From Nioella sp965215655 (lineage in GTDB: Bacteria > Pseudomonadota > Alphaproteobacteria > Rhodobacterales > Rhodobacteraceae), in NCBI RefSeq assembly GCF_965215655.1, contig NZ_OZ244111.1, positions 1,240,001 to 1,304,000 of the forward strand: a stretch of 64,000 bases of DNA. The letters are read 5' to 3'. Below, in pieces: positions 15,305 to 23,618 of this stretch (the first letter of the stretch is position 1; each line of letters begins with the position of its first letter). Made by a program: the position numbers and the translations under genes. The notes under the pieces were generated by a model. The model made no database searches. It had not been told where the DNA came from and worked only from the letters and a program-made list of their open reading frames with translations.

Positions 15305-17770
15305 TCAGCCGCGCATATTCGCGCCATTCGCGTCATAGCTGGGGCCGTCCAGCACGCGGGCCTTGTACATCTCGCCCAGGATCTCGACCTCCAGCTCCGA
15401 TCCGGGTGTGGCATGGGCAGCGTCGACATAGCCCATGGCGAGCGACTGGCCCGTTCTGTGGCCGTAGCCCCCCGACGACACATAGCCCACGGCTTCGCCA
15501 TCCTTCAGCACCGCCTCGTCATTGGTGACGTCGATCCCCTCGGCCGCGATCGCCATGGTGACCAGCCGCCGTTTCGGCCCGGCCTCACGCGCTGCCAAAG
15601 TCGCCTCCTTGCCCACGAAGTCCTTCTTCCAGTTGATGAAAGCCTCCATGCCGCTTTCCACGGCATCGAAATCGGGTCGGAATTCCAGCGTCCAGACGCC
15701 CCAGCCTTTCTCCAGCCGCATGGACATCAGCGCCCGCGCGCCGTACCAGCGATAGCCCAGATCGGCCCCGGCCTCCTCGATGGCCTCGGCAAGCCGCAGC
15801 AGGTATTGCGGTTTGCAGTAGATCTCGTAGCCCAGTTCACCGCTGAACGAAATCCGGTTCAGGATCACCGGCACGCCGCCCACGAAGGTCTGGCGCAGAT
15901 CGCGGAACCTGAAGGCTTCGGCGCTCATGTCGTCGCGGGTGATCCGCTGCAAAAGCTCCCGAGATTTGGGGCCAGACAGGGCTATCCCGTGCCAGTCATC
16001 GGAGACATTGGCATAGCTCACGTCAGCGGGCAGGTCCTTTTCGAACCATCGGCGATGCGCCTCCTGCATGGCGCCGGAGCCGAAGAGCATGAAGTGATCC
16101 TCGGCCAGACAGGCCACGGTCAGATCGCCGTAAAGCCGCCCCTTGGGGGTCAGCATCGGTGTCAGGGTCAGGCGACCGGGTTTCGGCACATATCCCGCAA
16201 GGATACGGTCCAGCCAGGCCCGCGCGCCCGCGCCCTTGATCTCATGCTTGGCGAAGTTGGCGATCTCGATGCCGCCCACGGCCTCCTGCACCGCTTTCAC
16301 TTCGCGCGCCACGTAGTCATGCGACCGGTTGCGTTCGAAGGTGGGTTCCTCATGGGCGTCTTCCGGCCCATCCGCGAACCATAGCGCATTTTCAAGGCCA
16401 AAGCCCTGACCCATCCGCGCGCCCTTGGCGACCAGCCGGTCATAAAGCGCGGTGGTTTTCTGCAAACGGCCCTTGGGCAGGGTTTCGTTCGGGAAGGTCA
16501 TGACGAAGCGGCGTTCGTAATTCTCGGTCGATTTCACCGTTCCCCAGTCGGGCGTCGCCCAATCGCCAAAGCGCGCCACATCCATGGCCCAAACGTCGAT
16601 CGAGGGTTCCCCGTCGATCATCCATTCCGCCATGGTCAGCCCGACGCCGCCGCCCTGGCAGAAGCCCGCCATCACGCCCACGGCGCACCAATAGTTGGTC
16701 ATGCCCGGCACCGGCCCGATCATCGGGTTGCCATCGGGGCCGAAGGTGAAGGGGCCGTTGATTGCGTCCTTGATCCCGGCATTTGCCAGCGCCGGGATGC
16801 GTTCGAAGCCCAGTTCCAGGCGGTCGGCGATGCGGTCCAGATCGGGTTGCAGCAGTTCGTGCCCGAAGGTCCAGGGCGTGCCCTCCACCTTCCACGGTGT
16901 GCCCTTGGGCTCATAGGTGCCAAGCAGCATCCCCTGCCGTTCCTGCCGGAAGTAGATATTCGCCTCGTAGTCGATGCCGCAGGGCAGGCGGCCCGCACCG
17001 CCGGGCTGCATCCGCTCGACGATCTCGGGGATCGCCTCAGTGATCAGGTAATGGTGTTCCATCGGCTGCACGGGGATGTGCAGCCCCTGCATATGCCCAA
17101 CTTCCCGTGCCCAGAGACCCCCGCAATTGACGATGATCTCGGCATTGATGACGCCCTTGGGCGTGGTCACATCCCAGCTTCCGTCGGGGCGCTGCGTGGT
17201 GGCGGTGACGCCGCAATGGGTGAAATATTGCGCGCCGTGCACGCGGGCGGCCTTGGCAAAGGCATAGGTCGCGCCCGAGGGATCAAGGTCGCCATCCTGA
17301 TCGTCCCAGAGCGCCGCGTAATACTGGCTGGTGTCAATGAGCGGGTGCCGCTCGGCCAGTTCCTTGGGGCTGATAAACTCCTGGTTCAGCCCCATGTAGC
17401 GCGCCTTGGACCGTTCGCGTTTCAGATAGTCGTACCATTCCTTGGTCGAGGCCGCGTAGAAGCCGCCGGTCATGTGCAGGCCTACGGAATGGCCGCTGGT
17501 TTCCTCGATCTCTTTATAGAGATCAATGGTATAGCCCTGGAGGCGGCTGATATTGGGGTCTGAGCTGATGGTGTGAATCTGCCCCGCCGCGTGCCAGCTG
17601 GAGCCGGAGGTCAGCTCGTCGCGTTCCAGCAGGACAACGTCCTTCCAGCCGAATTTCGCAAGGTGGAACAGGATCGAGCAGCCAACAACGCCGCCGCCGA
17701 TCACCACAACCTTGGCGTGGGAGGGTAGGGGCTTGCCGGTGGCGGTGTCGTCTTTTTGAATCTCGGGCAT
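15305..17770 (-). CDS. Dimethylglycine/sarcosine dehydrogenase-like FAD-GcvT fusion
   Basis: 821 residues. N-terminal FAD-dependent amine oxidase domain: dinucleotide motif VVVIGGGVVGCSI near residue 22 and SGSSWHAAGQ with the histidine used for covalent FAD in DMGDH. The second half (~430-815) is a GcvT/aminomethyltransferase domain, which passes the methyl-derived C1 unit to tetrahydrofolate. The length equals that of DMGDH and related demethylases. It is 15 nt downstream of the TMADH-like gene and shares its operon with the MttB-family gene. The probable role is oxidative N-demethylation of a tertiary or secondary N-methyl amino acid; the substrate is inferred, not shown. Confidence 0.88.
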   Translation of the reverse strand: MPEIQKDDTATGKPLPSHAKVVVIGGGVVGCSILFHLAKFGWKDVVLLERDELTSGSSWHAAGQIHTISSDPNISRLQGYTIDLYKEIEETSGHSVGLHMTGGFYAASTKEWYDYLKRERSKARYMGLNQEFISPKELAERHPLIDTSQYYAALWDDQDGDLDPSGATYAFAKAARVHGAQYFTHCGVTATTQRPDGSWDVTTPKGVINAEIIVNCGGLWAREVGHMQGLHIPVQPMEHHYLITEAIPEIVERMQPGGAGRLPCGIDYEANIYFRQERQGMLLGTYEPKGTPWKVEGTPWTFGHELLQPDLDRIADRLELGFERIPALANAGIKDAINGPFTFGPDGNPMIGPVPGMTNYWCAVGVMAGFCQGGGVGLTMAEWMIDGEPSIDVWAMDVARFGDWATPDWGTVKSTENYERRFVMTFPNETLPKGRLQKTTALYDRLVAKGARMGQGFGLENALWFADGPEDAHEEPTFERNRSHDYVAREVKAVQEAVGGIEIANFAKHEIKGAGARAWLDRILAGYVPKPGRLTLTPMLTPKGRLYGDLTVACLAEDHFMLFGSGAMQEAHRRWFEKDLPADVSYANVSDDWHGIALSGPKSRELLQRITRDDMSAEAFRFRDLRQTFVGGVPVILNRISFSGELGYEIYCKPQYLLRLAEAIEEAGADLGYRWYGARALMSMRLEKGWGVWTLEFRPDFDAVESGMEAFINWKKDFVGKEATLAAREAGPKRRLVTMAIAAEGIDVTNDEAVLKDGEAVGYVSSGGYGHRTGQSLAMGYVDAAHATPGSELEVEILGEMYKARVLDGPSYDANGANMRG

Positions 17771-17785
17771 GTCAGTGCTCCTCTA

Positions 17786-19762
17786 TCAGATGTCGAGACC
17801 GCATTTGCGGCCCTCGTAAAAGGCCCATGGCGCCTGGCGCGGGGCCTGCGCGTCGCCGATGAGAATGGGGGTGAGGTCGGACAGCTCCTCCGACAGCGGG
17901 TCGAAGGCGCGGTTCGTGGTGGCCATGACAAGGGCGGAACTGGCGATCTCCCGCTCGGACCCATCCAGCAGGTTGCGCAGCAGCGCCCCGTTGCCGCGCC
18001 ATTCCAACAGGCCATGCTCCGTCAGCATCTCGACCCCAAGCCGCGCCAGCCGCGCGCGGATCGGGATGTCGGCACTTGTGCGGGCCAGTTCCTTGCCCAC
18101 GAAGGGGTCGGGCGTGACCAACGTGACCTGCTTGCCCGCCTCGGCCAGATGCCACGCCGTGCCGACGCCGCGCATATTGCCGCCTTCGTCCAGCACGATC
18201 ACGTGATCGCCAAGGCGTGCATCGCGGCGCATCACGTCCTCGGCAGCATAGACATTGCCATTCGCCAGCCCCGGCAGGGCGCCAAGCTGCGGCAGCCAGC
18301 GTTGCGTCGCCTCCTCATCCGGCAGCGATCCGGAGGCCAGTACCACCTGATCCGCGCCAATCGCCCGCACGTCCTCCGCATCGAGGAAGCTGTTCAGATG
18401 CAGCCGCACCCCCAATTGCGCGAACTGCCGTTCGTACCAATCGAGCAACTCCGTGATCTGTCCCCGCCGTGGCTGTTCCCCTGCCAGCCGAAACTGCCCG
18501 CCAATCACTGCCGCCGCCTCGTGAATCTCGACCGAATGCCCCCGCTCGGCGGCCACCCGCGCGGCCTCCAGCCCCGCCGGGCCCGCGCCCACGACCAGCA
18601 CCTTTTTCGGCGTCTCGGCAGGCGCAAACCTGTCGCCGCCCCACTGGTATTCGCGCCCCACGGAGGGGTTCACGAGGCAGGAAATCCAGTAATCCCGCGA
18701 GCGCCGCCCCCAGCACATCTGGTTGCAGGAAATGCAGCCGCGAATGTCCTCCGGTCTGCCCTCAACAACCTTCCGCGCCAGATGCGGATCGGCGATCTGC
18801 CCGCGCACGATGGAGACCAGATCGGCCTGGCCCGAGCCGATCACGCTTTCCGCATTGTCGGGCGTCCTGATCCCACTTTCGGCCTGCACCTTCGCGTGTT
18901 TGAGGTCGCGCTTGAAGACCTCGGTCGCGGGCACGGTCAGTTTCTCACCCAGGACGAAAGTCGGCATCAGCTTTTCGAAATCGAGATAGCCACCAGAGCC
19001 GCAGCTGACATAGTCCAGATGTCCCGTTGCATCATGCAGCGCGAGGATTTCGGTCAGCTCGTCAATCCCGAGGCTCACCGCGTAGCTGTCGGAGTAGCTC
19101 ACCGACATACCAACGATGAAATCCTCACCGCAAGCCGCACGGATGCCCTCCAGAATCCGCATCGACATCCGCGTGCGGTTTTCCAACGACCCGCCCCAAT
19201 TATCATCCCGCCGGTTGCTCCAAGGTGTCCAGAACTGATCCAACAGCGAATGATAGGCGGCCCAGATTTCCACCCCGTCAAAGCCTGCCTGCTGGCACCG
19301 CCGGGCGGCCGCAACGAAAGCTGCGATCATCTCCTCGATCTCGGCCCCGGTCATGGCATGGCTGCCGTCGCTGTCGTGGTAACTGGGTCGCCCCGACGGG
19401 CCCAAGTGCGGCTGATAGCTGAGGTCGGAATCGCCGTGCTGGCCCACGTGGTAAAGCTGCTGCAGCACCACCGCGCCCGCGTCCTTTACCGGCTCCAGTA
19501 TGCGGCGGAACGCGGGGATCACCGCGTCATCCTCCGCCAGGAAATTGCCCCGCGTCAGCACGCCGGTGCGATGCACCGGAACAGGCTCCGCCACGATCAT
19601 CCCCGCGCCGCCCAAGGCGCGTTCCAGCAGGTAGGCGCCGAACTGGTCGCCCGGCAATCCGTTCACTGACATGTTCGCCGTGTGGGCTCCAAAAGTGATG
19701 CGGTTGCGCAGGGTCTTGTGACGCAGATCGAGCGGGCTGGTGAGGCGGGGAAAGGCGGTCAT
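17786..19762 (-). CDS. TMADH/2,4-dienoyl-CoA reductase-like flavin oxidoreductase
   Basis: 658 residues from the ATG at 19762; an in-frame extension to 19822 runs into the 11-bp repeat array and is not credible. Residues ~1-350 are an OYE-type FMN barrel. A 4Fe-4S cluster motif follows (GCISCNQMCWG, with a fourth Cys 11 residues on). The last third is an NAD/FAD Rossmann unit starting KVLVVGAGPAGLEAARV. This layout is that of trimethylamine/dimethylamine dehydrogenases and the proline-betaine demethylase StcD. It lies between the MttB-like and DMGDH-like genes, which supports a role in amine demethylation. Confidence 0.87.
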   Translation of the reverse strand: MTAFPRLTSPLDLRHKTLRNRITFGAHTANMSVNGLPGDQFGAYLLERALGGAGMIVAEPVPVHRTGVLTRGNFLAEDDAVIPAFRRILEPVKDAGAVVLQQLYHVGQHGDSDLSYQPHLGPSGRPSYHDSDGSHAMTGAEIEEMIAAFVAAARRCQQAGFDGVEIWAAYHSLLDQFWTPWSNRRDDNWGGSLENRTRMSMRILEGIRAACGEDFIVGMSVSYSDSYAVSLGIDELTEILALHDATGHLDYVSCGSGGYLDFEKLMPTFVLGEKLTVPATEVFKRDLKHAKVQAESGIRTPDNAESVIGSGQADLVSIVRGQIADPHLARKVVEGRPEDIRGCISCNQMCWGRRSRDYWISCLVNPSVGREYQWGGDRFAPAETPKKVLVVGAGPAGLEAARVAAERGHSVEIHEAAAVIGGQFRLAGEQPRRGQITELLDWYERQFAQLGVRLHLNSFLDAEDVRAIGADQVVLASGSLPDEEATQRWLPQLGALPGLANGNVYAAEDVMRRDARLGDHVIVLDEGGNMRGVGTAWHLAEAGKQVTLVTPDPFVGKELARTSADIPIRARLARLGVEMLTEHGLLEWRGNGALLRNLLDGSEREIASSALVMATTNRAFDPLSEELSDLTPILIGDAQAPRQAPWAFYEGRKCGLDI

Positions 19763-19776
19763 GGGCGGTTTCGTCT

Positions 19777-19820
19777 GCACGAGGGGTGCACGGGGGGTAT
19801 ACAGGGGGTGTACAGGGGGC
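19777..19820 (+). repeat. 11-bp G-rich tandem repeat, array 1 (four copies)
   Basis: Four head-to-tail 11-mers: GCACGAGGGGT, GCACGGGGGGT, ATACAGGGGGT and GTACAGGGGGC. Four runs of at least four G on the plus strand with 5-6 nt between them fit the pattern of an intramolecular G-quadruplex. The array lies 15 nt upstream of the flavin oxidoreductase start, inside the gap separating it from the MttB-like gene. Arrays with the same unit occur at 38390 and 61983. Confidence 0.85.
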
Positions 19821-19879
19821 ACCCCCCTATTTTCCGCGCATTCAAATCAGTTGAACTTATGCGTAAACAAAGGGTTAAC

Positions 19880-21400
19880 CTAGTACCACGCATCGGGCAG
19901 CTCCTCCTTGCGCCTGGCCACGAAGCTCTCTAGCTCCTCGCGCATCGCGTCATCCATCGGCGGGGCCTCGTAGCTCTCCAGCATCCCGGTCCAACGCGCA
20001 TGGGCACGGGCGCGCATGTCGTTCGATCCGGCTTCCTCCCAGCTTTCCACATTCTCGCTGTCGCTCAGCTTCGGTTCATAAAACGCGGTCTGATAATTGC
20101 GCATCGTGTGCCCGCAGCCAAGGAAATGGCCCCCGGCCTCGACCTCGTCATAGGCGTCCCGCGCCATGGCTTCGTCCGAGACATCAAGTCCCTGGGATAG
20201 CACTTTCTGATAGCTCCCAAGCCGGTCCGCATCCATGATCAGTTTCTCGAACCCGGTGCACAGCCCGCCCTCCAGCCAGCCCGCGGAATGCAGCACGAAA
20301 TTGGCCCCGGCGAGCATGGTGGAATGCATGGAATCGGCGCTTTCATAAGCCGCCTGCGCGTCCTCGATTTTTGACGCCGTCAGCGACCCGCCACAGCGCA
20401 AGGGCAGCCCCGCGCGGCGCGCAAGCTGGCCGATGGCGTAGTTCGACATCACCGGTTCCGGCATCCCGAAAGTGGGCGCGCCGGACTTGAGCGACATGGA
20501 AGACAGGAAGTTCCCCAAGACGAAGGGCGCGCCGGGGCGGACCAGTTGCGCATAGGCGCAGACCATCATCGCCTCGGCCATGGCCTGCGCGACACTCGCG
20601 GCGGTGCTGACTGGTCCCATGGCGCCGGACAGGATGAAGGGCACCACCACAATCCCTTGATTTCGCCCGCAATAAACGCGGATCGCCTCGGTCACCACCT
20701 TGTCGACCAAAAGCGGCGAGTTGGTGTTGACGTTGCCCATGATGACGCAATTCTGCTCCATCACATCGGCGCCGAAAACGATCTCGGCCATGTCGACGCT
20801 GTCCTGCGCGCGGCTCATTTCCGTGATCGCGCCAAGGTGCGGCTTGTCCGACAGAGTCATATGCGCCAGCAGCATGTCGAGGTGGCGTTTGCTGACCGGC
20901 ACGTCGCAGGGTTCGCAGGTGACGAAGCCGCCATGATGCAGGTTCGGGTGCATGTAGGTCAGCCGCACCAGATCGCGGAACGCGGCCATGTCGCCATAGC
21001 GCCGCCCGCCTTCCAGATCGCGCACGAAAGGGGCACCGTAGATCGGCGCGAAGACCTGATTTGCGCCGCCGATGATGACGGACCTTTCGGGGTTGCGGGC
21101 CAACTGCGTGAACTCGCTCGGGGCCTTCGCACAGAGAGCGCGAATCCAGTCCGCCGGGGCGCGGACAATGTCGCCCTCGACCCGCGCGTCTTCGCGTTTC
21201 CACAGCGCGATCGCCTCGGGATCGTCACGGAACGCGATGCCCACATCCTGCAGGATCCAGTCGACCTGTGCCTCCAGCTTCTCGATCTGGTCCTCGTCCA
21301 GAACATCGAAAAACGGCAGCACCCGCCGGATATGCGGCGAGGCGGGGGAGGTGCCGGAACCGGCGCTTTGGTTGCGGGTCGGGCGAGAGCGTCTGGCCAT
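19880..21400 (-). CDS. MttB-family (trimethylamine methyltransferase-like) protein
   Basis: 506 residues, full length for the MttB/COG5598 superfamily and free of internal stop codons, so it is a non-pyrrolysine member. These are TIM-barrel proteins; the known relatives (for example MtgB) transfer methyl from quaternary amines to a corrinoid protein. Conserved-looking stretches include VMEQNCVIMGNVNTNSPL and GAPFVLGNFLSSMSLKSGAP. No corrinoid protein or methylcobamide:THF methyltransferase gene is adjacent. It heads an operon with two flavoenzymes and is divergent from a LysR gene. It probably initiates demethylation of a quaternary amine (glycine betaine, proline betaine or similar); this is inferred. 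Confidence 0.87.
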   Translation of the reverse strand: MARRSRPTRNQSAGSGTSPASPHIRRVLPFFDVLDEDQIEKLEAQVDWILQDVGIAFRDDPEAIALWKREDARVEGDIVRAPADWIRALCAKAPSEFTQLARNPERSVIIGGANQVFAPIYGAPFVRDLEGGRRYGDMAAFRDLVRLTYMHPNLHHGGFVTCEPCDVPVSKRHLDMLLAHMTLSDKPHLGAITEMSRAQDSVDMAEIVFGADVMEQNCVIMGNVNTNSPLLVDKVVTEAIRVYCGRNQGIVVVPFILSGAMGPVSTAASVAQAMAEAMMVCAYAQLVRPGAPFVLGNFLSSMSLKSGAPTFGMPEPVMSNYAIGQLARRAGLPLRCGGSLTASKIEDAQAAYESADSMHSTMLAGANFVLHSAGWLEGGLCTGFEKLIMDADRLGSYQKVLSQGLDVSDEAMARDAYDEVEAGGHFLGCGHTMRNYQTAFYEPKLSDSENVESWEEAGSNDMRARAHARWTGMLESYEAPPMDDAMREELESFVARRKEELPDAWY

Positions 21401-21410
21401 GGCGGGCCCC

Positions 21411-21427
21411 TCTGAAATCGTTTCAGA
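21411..21427. promoter_or_regulatory. Palindrome in mttB-like/LysR divergent promoter
   Basis: TCTGAAA-TCG-TTTCAGA is a perfect 7-bp inverted repeat with a 3-nt centre, 11 nt upstream of the MttB-family start codon. Its place between divergent LysR and target genes fits a LysR-type operator or activation site. Confidence 0.55.
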
Positions 21428-21482
21428 TGTAGGCTAGCGATGGCGAGACCCTTTGTGACGCTTGAAAATAGTGATGTTTTGG

Positions 21483-21497
21483 ATAAACTCAGTTTAT
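21483..21497. promoter_or_regulatory. Palindrome overlapping the LysR gene start
   Basis: ATAAAC-TCA-GTTTAT is a perfect 6-bp inverted repeat whose right end includes the A and T of the LysR ATG. A protein bound here would block initiation of its own gene, as expected for LysR autoregulation. Confidence 0.5.
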
Positions 21498-22407
21498 GCG
21501 AAATCTCTGGAATCAGCTTTGTTCGCCGCGTCACCTCATGGTGTTCGAAGCCGCCGCCCGCAGCGCGTCATTCACCCGTGCGGCAGAGGAGTTGAACGTT
21601 CAGCAACCTGCCGTCAGCGCCACGATCCGGGCGCTTGAGGATCGGCTTGGCGTCGCCTTGTTCCTGCGCGGGCATCGCAGGGTCACCTTGACGGCGGCAG
21701 GGGAACGGCTGTTCTCGGATGTTTCGCGCGCGTTTGAACAGCTGGCGCATTCGGCAACGGCGATCCAACACTTATCACGCCGGGATTACGTGACCCTTAA
21801 CGCCTCGACCGCGTTCAACAACCATTGGACAATGCCCCGCCTGGCAGCCCTGAAATCGGCCCATCCGCAGATCGACCTGCGCCTTCAGACCAGCGACCGC
21901 GAACCGGATCTTTATGCCGAGAATATCAGCCTCGCCGTGCGTCGCGGGGACGGCAACTGGCCCGATTGCGAAAGCGTTCTGATTGCCAAGGAACGTATCT
22001 ATCCTGTCGCGTCGCCGCGTGTCATGGCGGCGGCGGTCAACCTCAAGGGCATCCCGGGCCTGCTGCACCAGCGTCTGATCCATTTGGAGGAACCGATCCG
22101 GGAACGCCCTGTCTGGAGCGACTGGTTCGCCCATTTCGGCATCCGGGCGGAGGTGCCGTCCAGCGGATTGCGCCTGAACGACTACGCCCTTGTCCTTCAG
22201 GCGGCGATGGCGGGCGAGGGCTTTGCCTTCGGTTGGCATCACATCGTCACAGGGCTGGTTGATCAGGGCCTTCTGGCCGCGCGCCCGGAGTGGAGCTGGT
22301 GCTCGGGCACCGGGTTCTACCTGGTGTGGTCCAGGCTGCGCCCCCTGTCGGACGACGCGAAGCTTGTCCGCGACTGGATATTGGCGCAGACACGATCACC
22401 AGAGTAG
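21496..22407 (+). CDS. LysR-family regulator (GcvA-like)
   Basis: 303 residues. The N-terminal winged helix covers residues ~8-67 (SPRHLMVFEAAARSASFTRAA, then LNVQQPAVSATIRALEDRLG), and the rest is the periplasmic-binding-like effector domain, of GcvA type. It is divergent from the MttB-family operon across a 95-nt gap holding two palindromes, so it is the likely regulator of that operon and of itself. The effector would then be the amine substrate or a demethylated product. Confidence 0.92.
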   Translation: MRNLWNQLCSPRHLMVFEAAARSASFTRAAEELNVQQPAVSATIRALEDRLGVALFLRGHRRVTLTAAGERLFSDVSRAFEQLAHSATAIQHLSRRDYVTLNASTAFNNHWTMPRLAALKSAHPQIDLRLQTSDREPDLYAENISLAVRRGDGNWPDCESVLIAKERIYPVASPRVMAAAVNLKGIPGLLHQRLIHLEEPIRERPVWSDWFAHFGIRAEVPSSGLRLNDYALVLQAAMAGEGFAFGWHHIVTGLVDQGLLAARPEWSWCSGTGFYLVWSRLRPLSDDAKLVRDWILAQTRSPE

Positions 22408-22460
22408 GCGGGTCTGGATCCCCGGGGGGAACGGTTGGTGAAAACTCTGCATGAGCGTGG

Positions 22461-22970
22461 TCAGACGAACCGTTCCTTCTGAACCGCCATATCCGCCTCT
22501 GACGTGCTTTCCAAATACTCTCGAAATGCCTTGCTGAATCCCAATCGCCGCTCTCTCCACCAGCGTTGCGTACCGGGGCGGTGATAGAACCACAGCAGGT
22601 TGTCGCGGTGACCGTCCCAGAAGGCATCGTCGATCATGCCCGAGCGGTACTGGAAATAGGCGTTTTCATATTTCCGGAACAGGCTGATGCCGAGATAAGC
22701 GAATTGCAGATACTCGTCCTCGTCCAGCGCGTCCGGGTCGGCCATACCAACCGCGTAGAGGCGGGATTTCTCTTTGCTTTCCGCGACGATGGCCGCCATG
22801 TCGCCCAGGGCAGCCACGGCCGTCTGGTAGGTTTGCGAGTAGGTGGCGCGCGTGCTGGCGCGGACCTGAATGGCCAGATAGACCACGGTCAGCGCCACCG
22901 CGACCGAACCGATGACGCTGGAGATGATCTGGATGATCTCCAAAGTGTTTCCGGTCATTTTAAAAATCAC
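22461..22970 (-). CDS. Hypothetical protein with one membrane helix
   Basis: 169 residues (an internal ATG at 22958 is equally possible). One transmembrane helix at about residues 12-35, then a soluble, aromatic-rich helical region (FRKYENAYFQYRSGMIDDAFWDG; Trp-Trp-Arg-Glu-Arg). This layout is common in small uncharacterised bacterial proteins in which the soluble part may be cytosolic. Base composition is a little less GC-rich than the neighbours. It is divergent from a TetR gene, with only about 25-70 nt between the starts, which suggests TetR control. No function can be assigned. Confidence 0.75.
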   Translation of the reverse strand: MIFKMTGNTLEIIQIISSVIGSVAVALTVVYLAIQVRASTRATYSQTYQTAVAALGDMAAIVAESKEKSRLYAVGMADPDALDEDEYLQFAYLGISLFRKYENAYFQYRSGMIDDAFWDGHRDNLLWFYHRPGTQRWWRERRLGFSKAFREYLESTSEADMAVQKERFV

Positions 22971-23042
22971 CCTCCGATGTTTGGCGGAGTTTAGGTGAAA
23001 GGCGCGCTTGTTGTCATTTCACTACCGGGTATACTTGGCGGT

Positions 23043-23618
23043 ATGGGCGGGAAGCGATCCGATACACGGCAGGCCATACTGGAGGCGGCCTATGCGCTGT
23101 TCTTCCGGCGGGGCTTCGCGCGCGTCAGTGTGGATGCCATCGCCGAGAAAGCAGGGGTGACCAAGCGCACGGTCTATTTTCATTTCACCAGCAAAGACGA
23201 TATCACAGCGGCAGCGCTCGAAGTGCAGCACCTGTCCCTGATGGCGCAATACCGGTCGTGGATGCGCCCCGATGCGGGAACCGTGCAGGCCTTTCTCGCG
23301 CATCTGTTCGACAGTTTGCGCAACTGGGCAGAGCGACCGGGATGGGTCGGCTCAGGTTATTCGCGTATCAGCGTCGAGCTGGCGGATATGCGTGGCCATC
23401 CGGCGCGGAAGGCGGCGCATCGGCACAAAGCCGAGGTGGAACGCTGGTTGTGCGAACAGTTGCAGGGATTTGGAAGCCAAGAGCCAGCACGACTGGCGCA
23501 GCAGGTTCTGATCCAGATCGAGGGCGGAATGGGGTTGGCTCTGATCCACGGCGATCCGAGCTATCTTATCGCGGCACGGGATGCAGCGCTTCGGCTTGCA
23601 GAGGGCGACGCCGCTTAG
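23043..23618 (+). CDS. TetR/AcrR-family regulator
   Basis: 191 residues from the ATG at 23043. The HTH is at the N-terminus (TRQAILEAAYALFFRRGFARVSVDAIAEKAGVTKRTVYFHF), typical TetR; the ligand domain follows. A GTG at 22995 with a better ribosome site (GGAG) would add 16 hydrophobic residues and cannot be excluded. It is divergent from the membrane-helix protein at 22461-22970; TACCG and CGGTA arms lie just before the ATG. It overlaps the convergent VWA gene by 4 nt through the stop codons. Confidence 0.88.
   Translation: MGGKRSDTRQAILEAAYALFFRRGFARVSVDAIAEKAGVTKRTVYFHFTSKDDITAAALEVQHLSLMAQYRSWMRPDAGTVQAFLAHLFDSLRNWAERPGWVGSGYSRISVELADMRGHPARKAAHRHKAEVERWLCEQLQGFGSQEPARLAQQVLIQIEGGMGLALIHGDPSYLIAARDAALRLAEGDAA

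Noticed and set aside
17756..19669. 637-codon plus-strand open frame
   Set aside because: Antisense to the flavin oxidoreductase, which has FMN, Fe-S and FAD motifs; no motif in the shadow frame.
19762..19822. Longer start for the flavin oxidoreductase at 19822
   Set aside because: The added 20 residues are a translation of the 11-bp repeat array, and the TIM-barrel family starts near the ATG at 19762.
19880..21400. Pyrrolysine-containing MttB
   Set aside because: The frame is open from start to stop with no internal TAG, so no amber read-through is needed.
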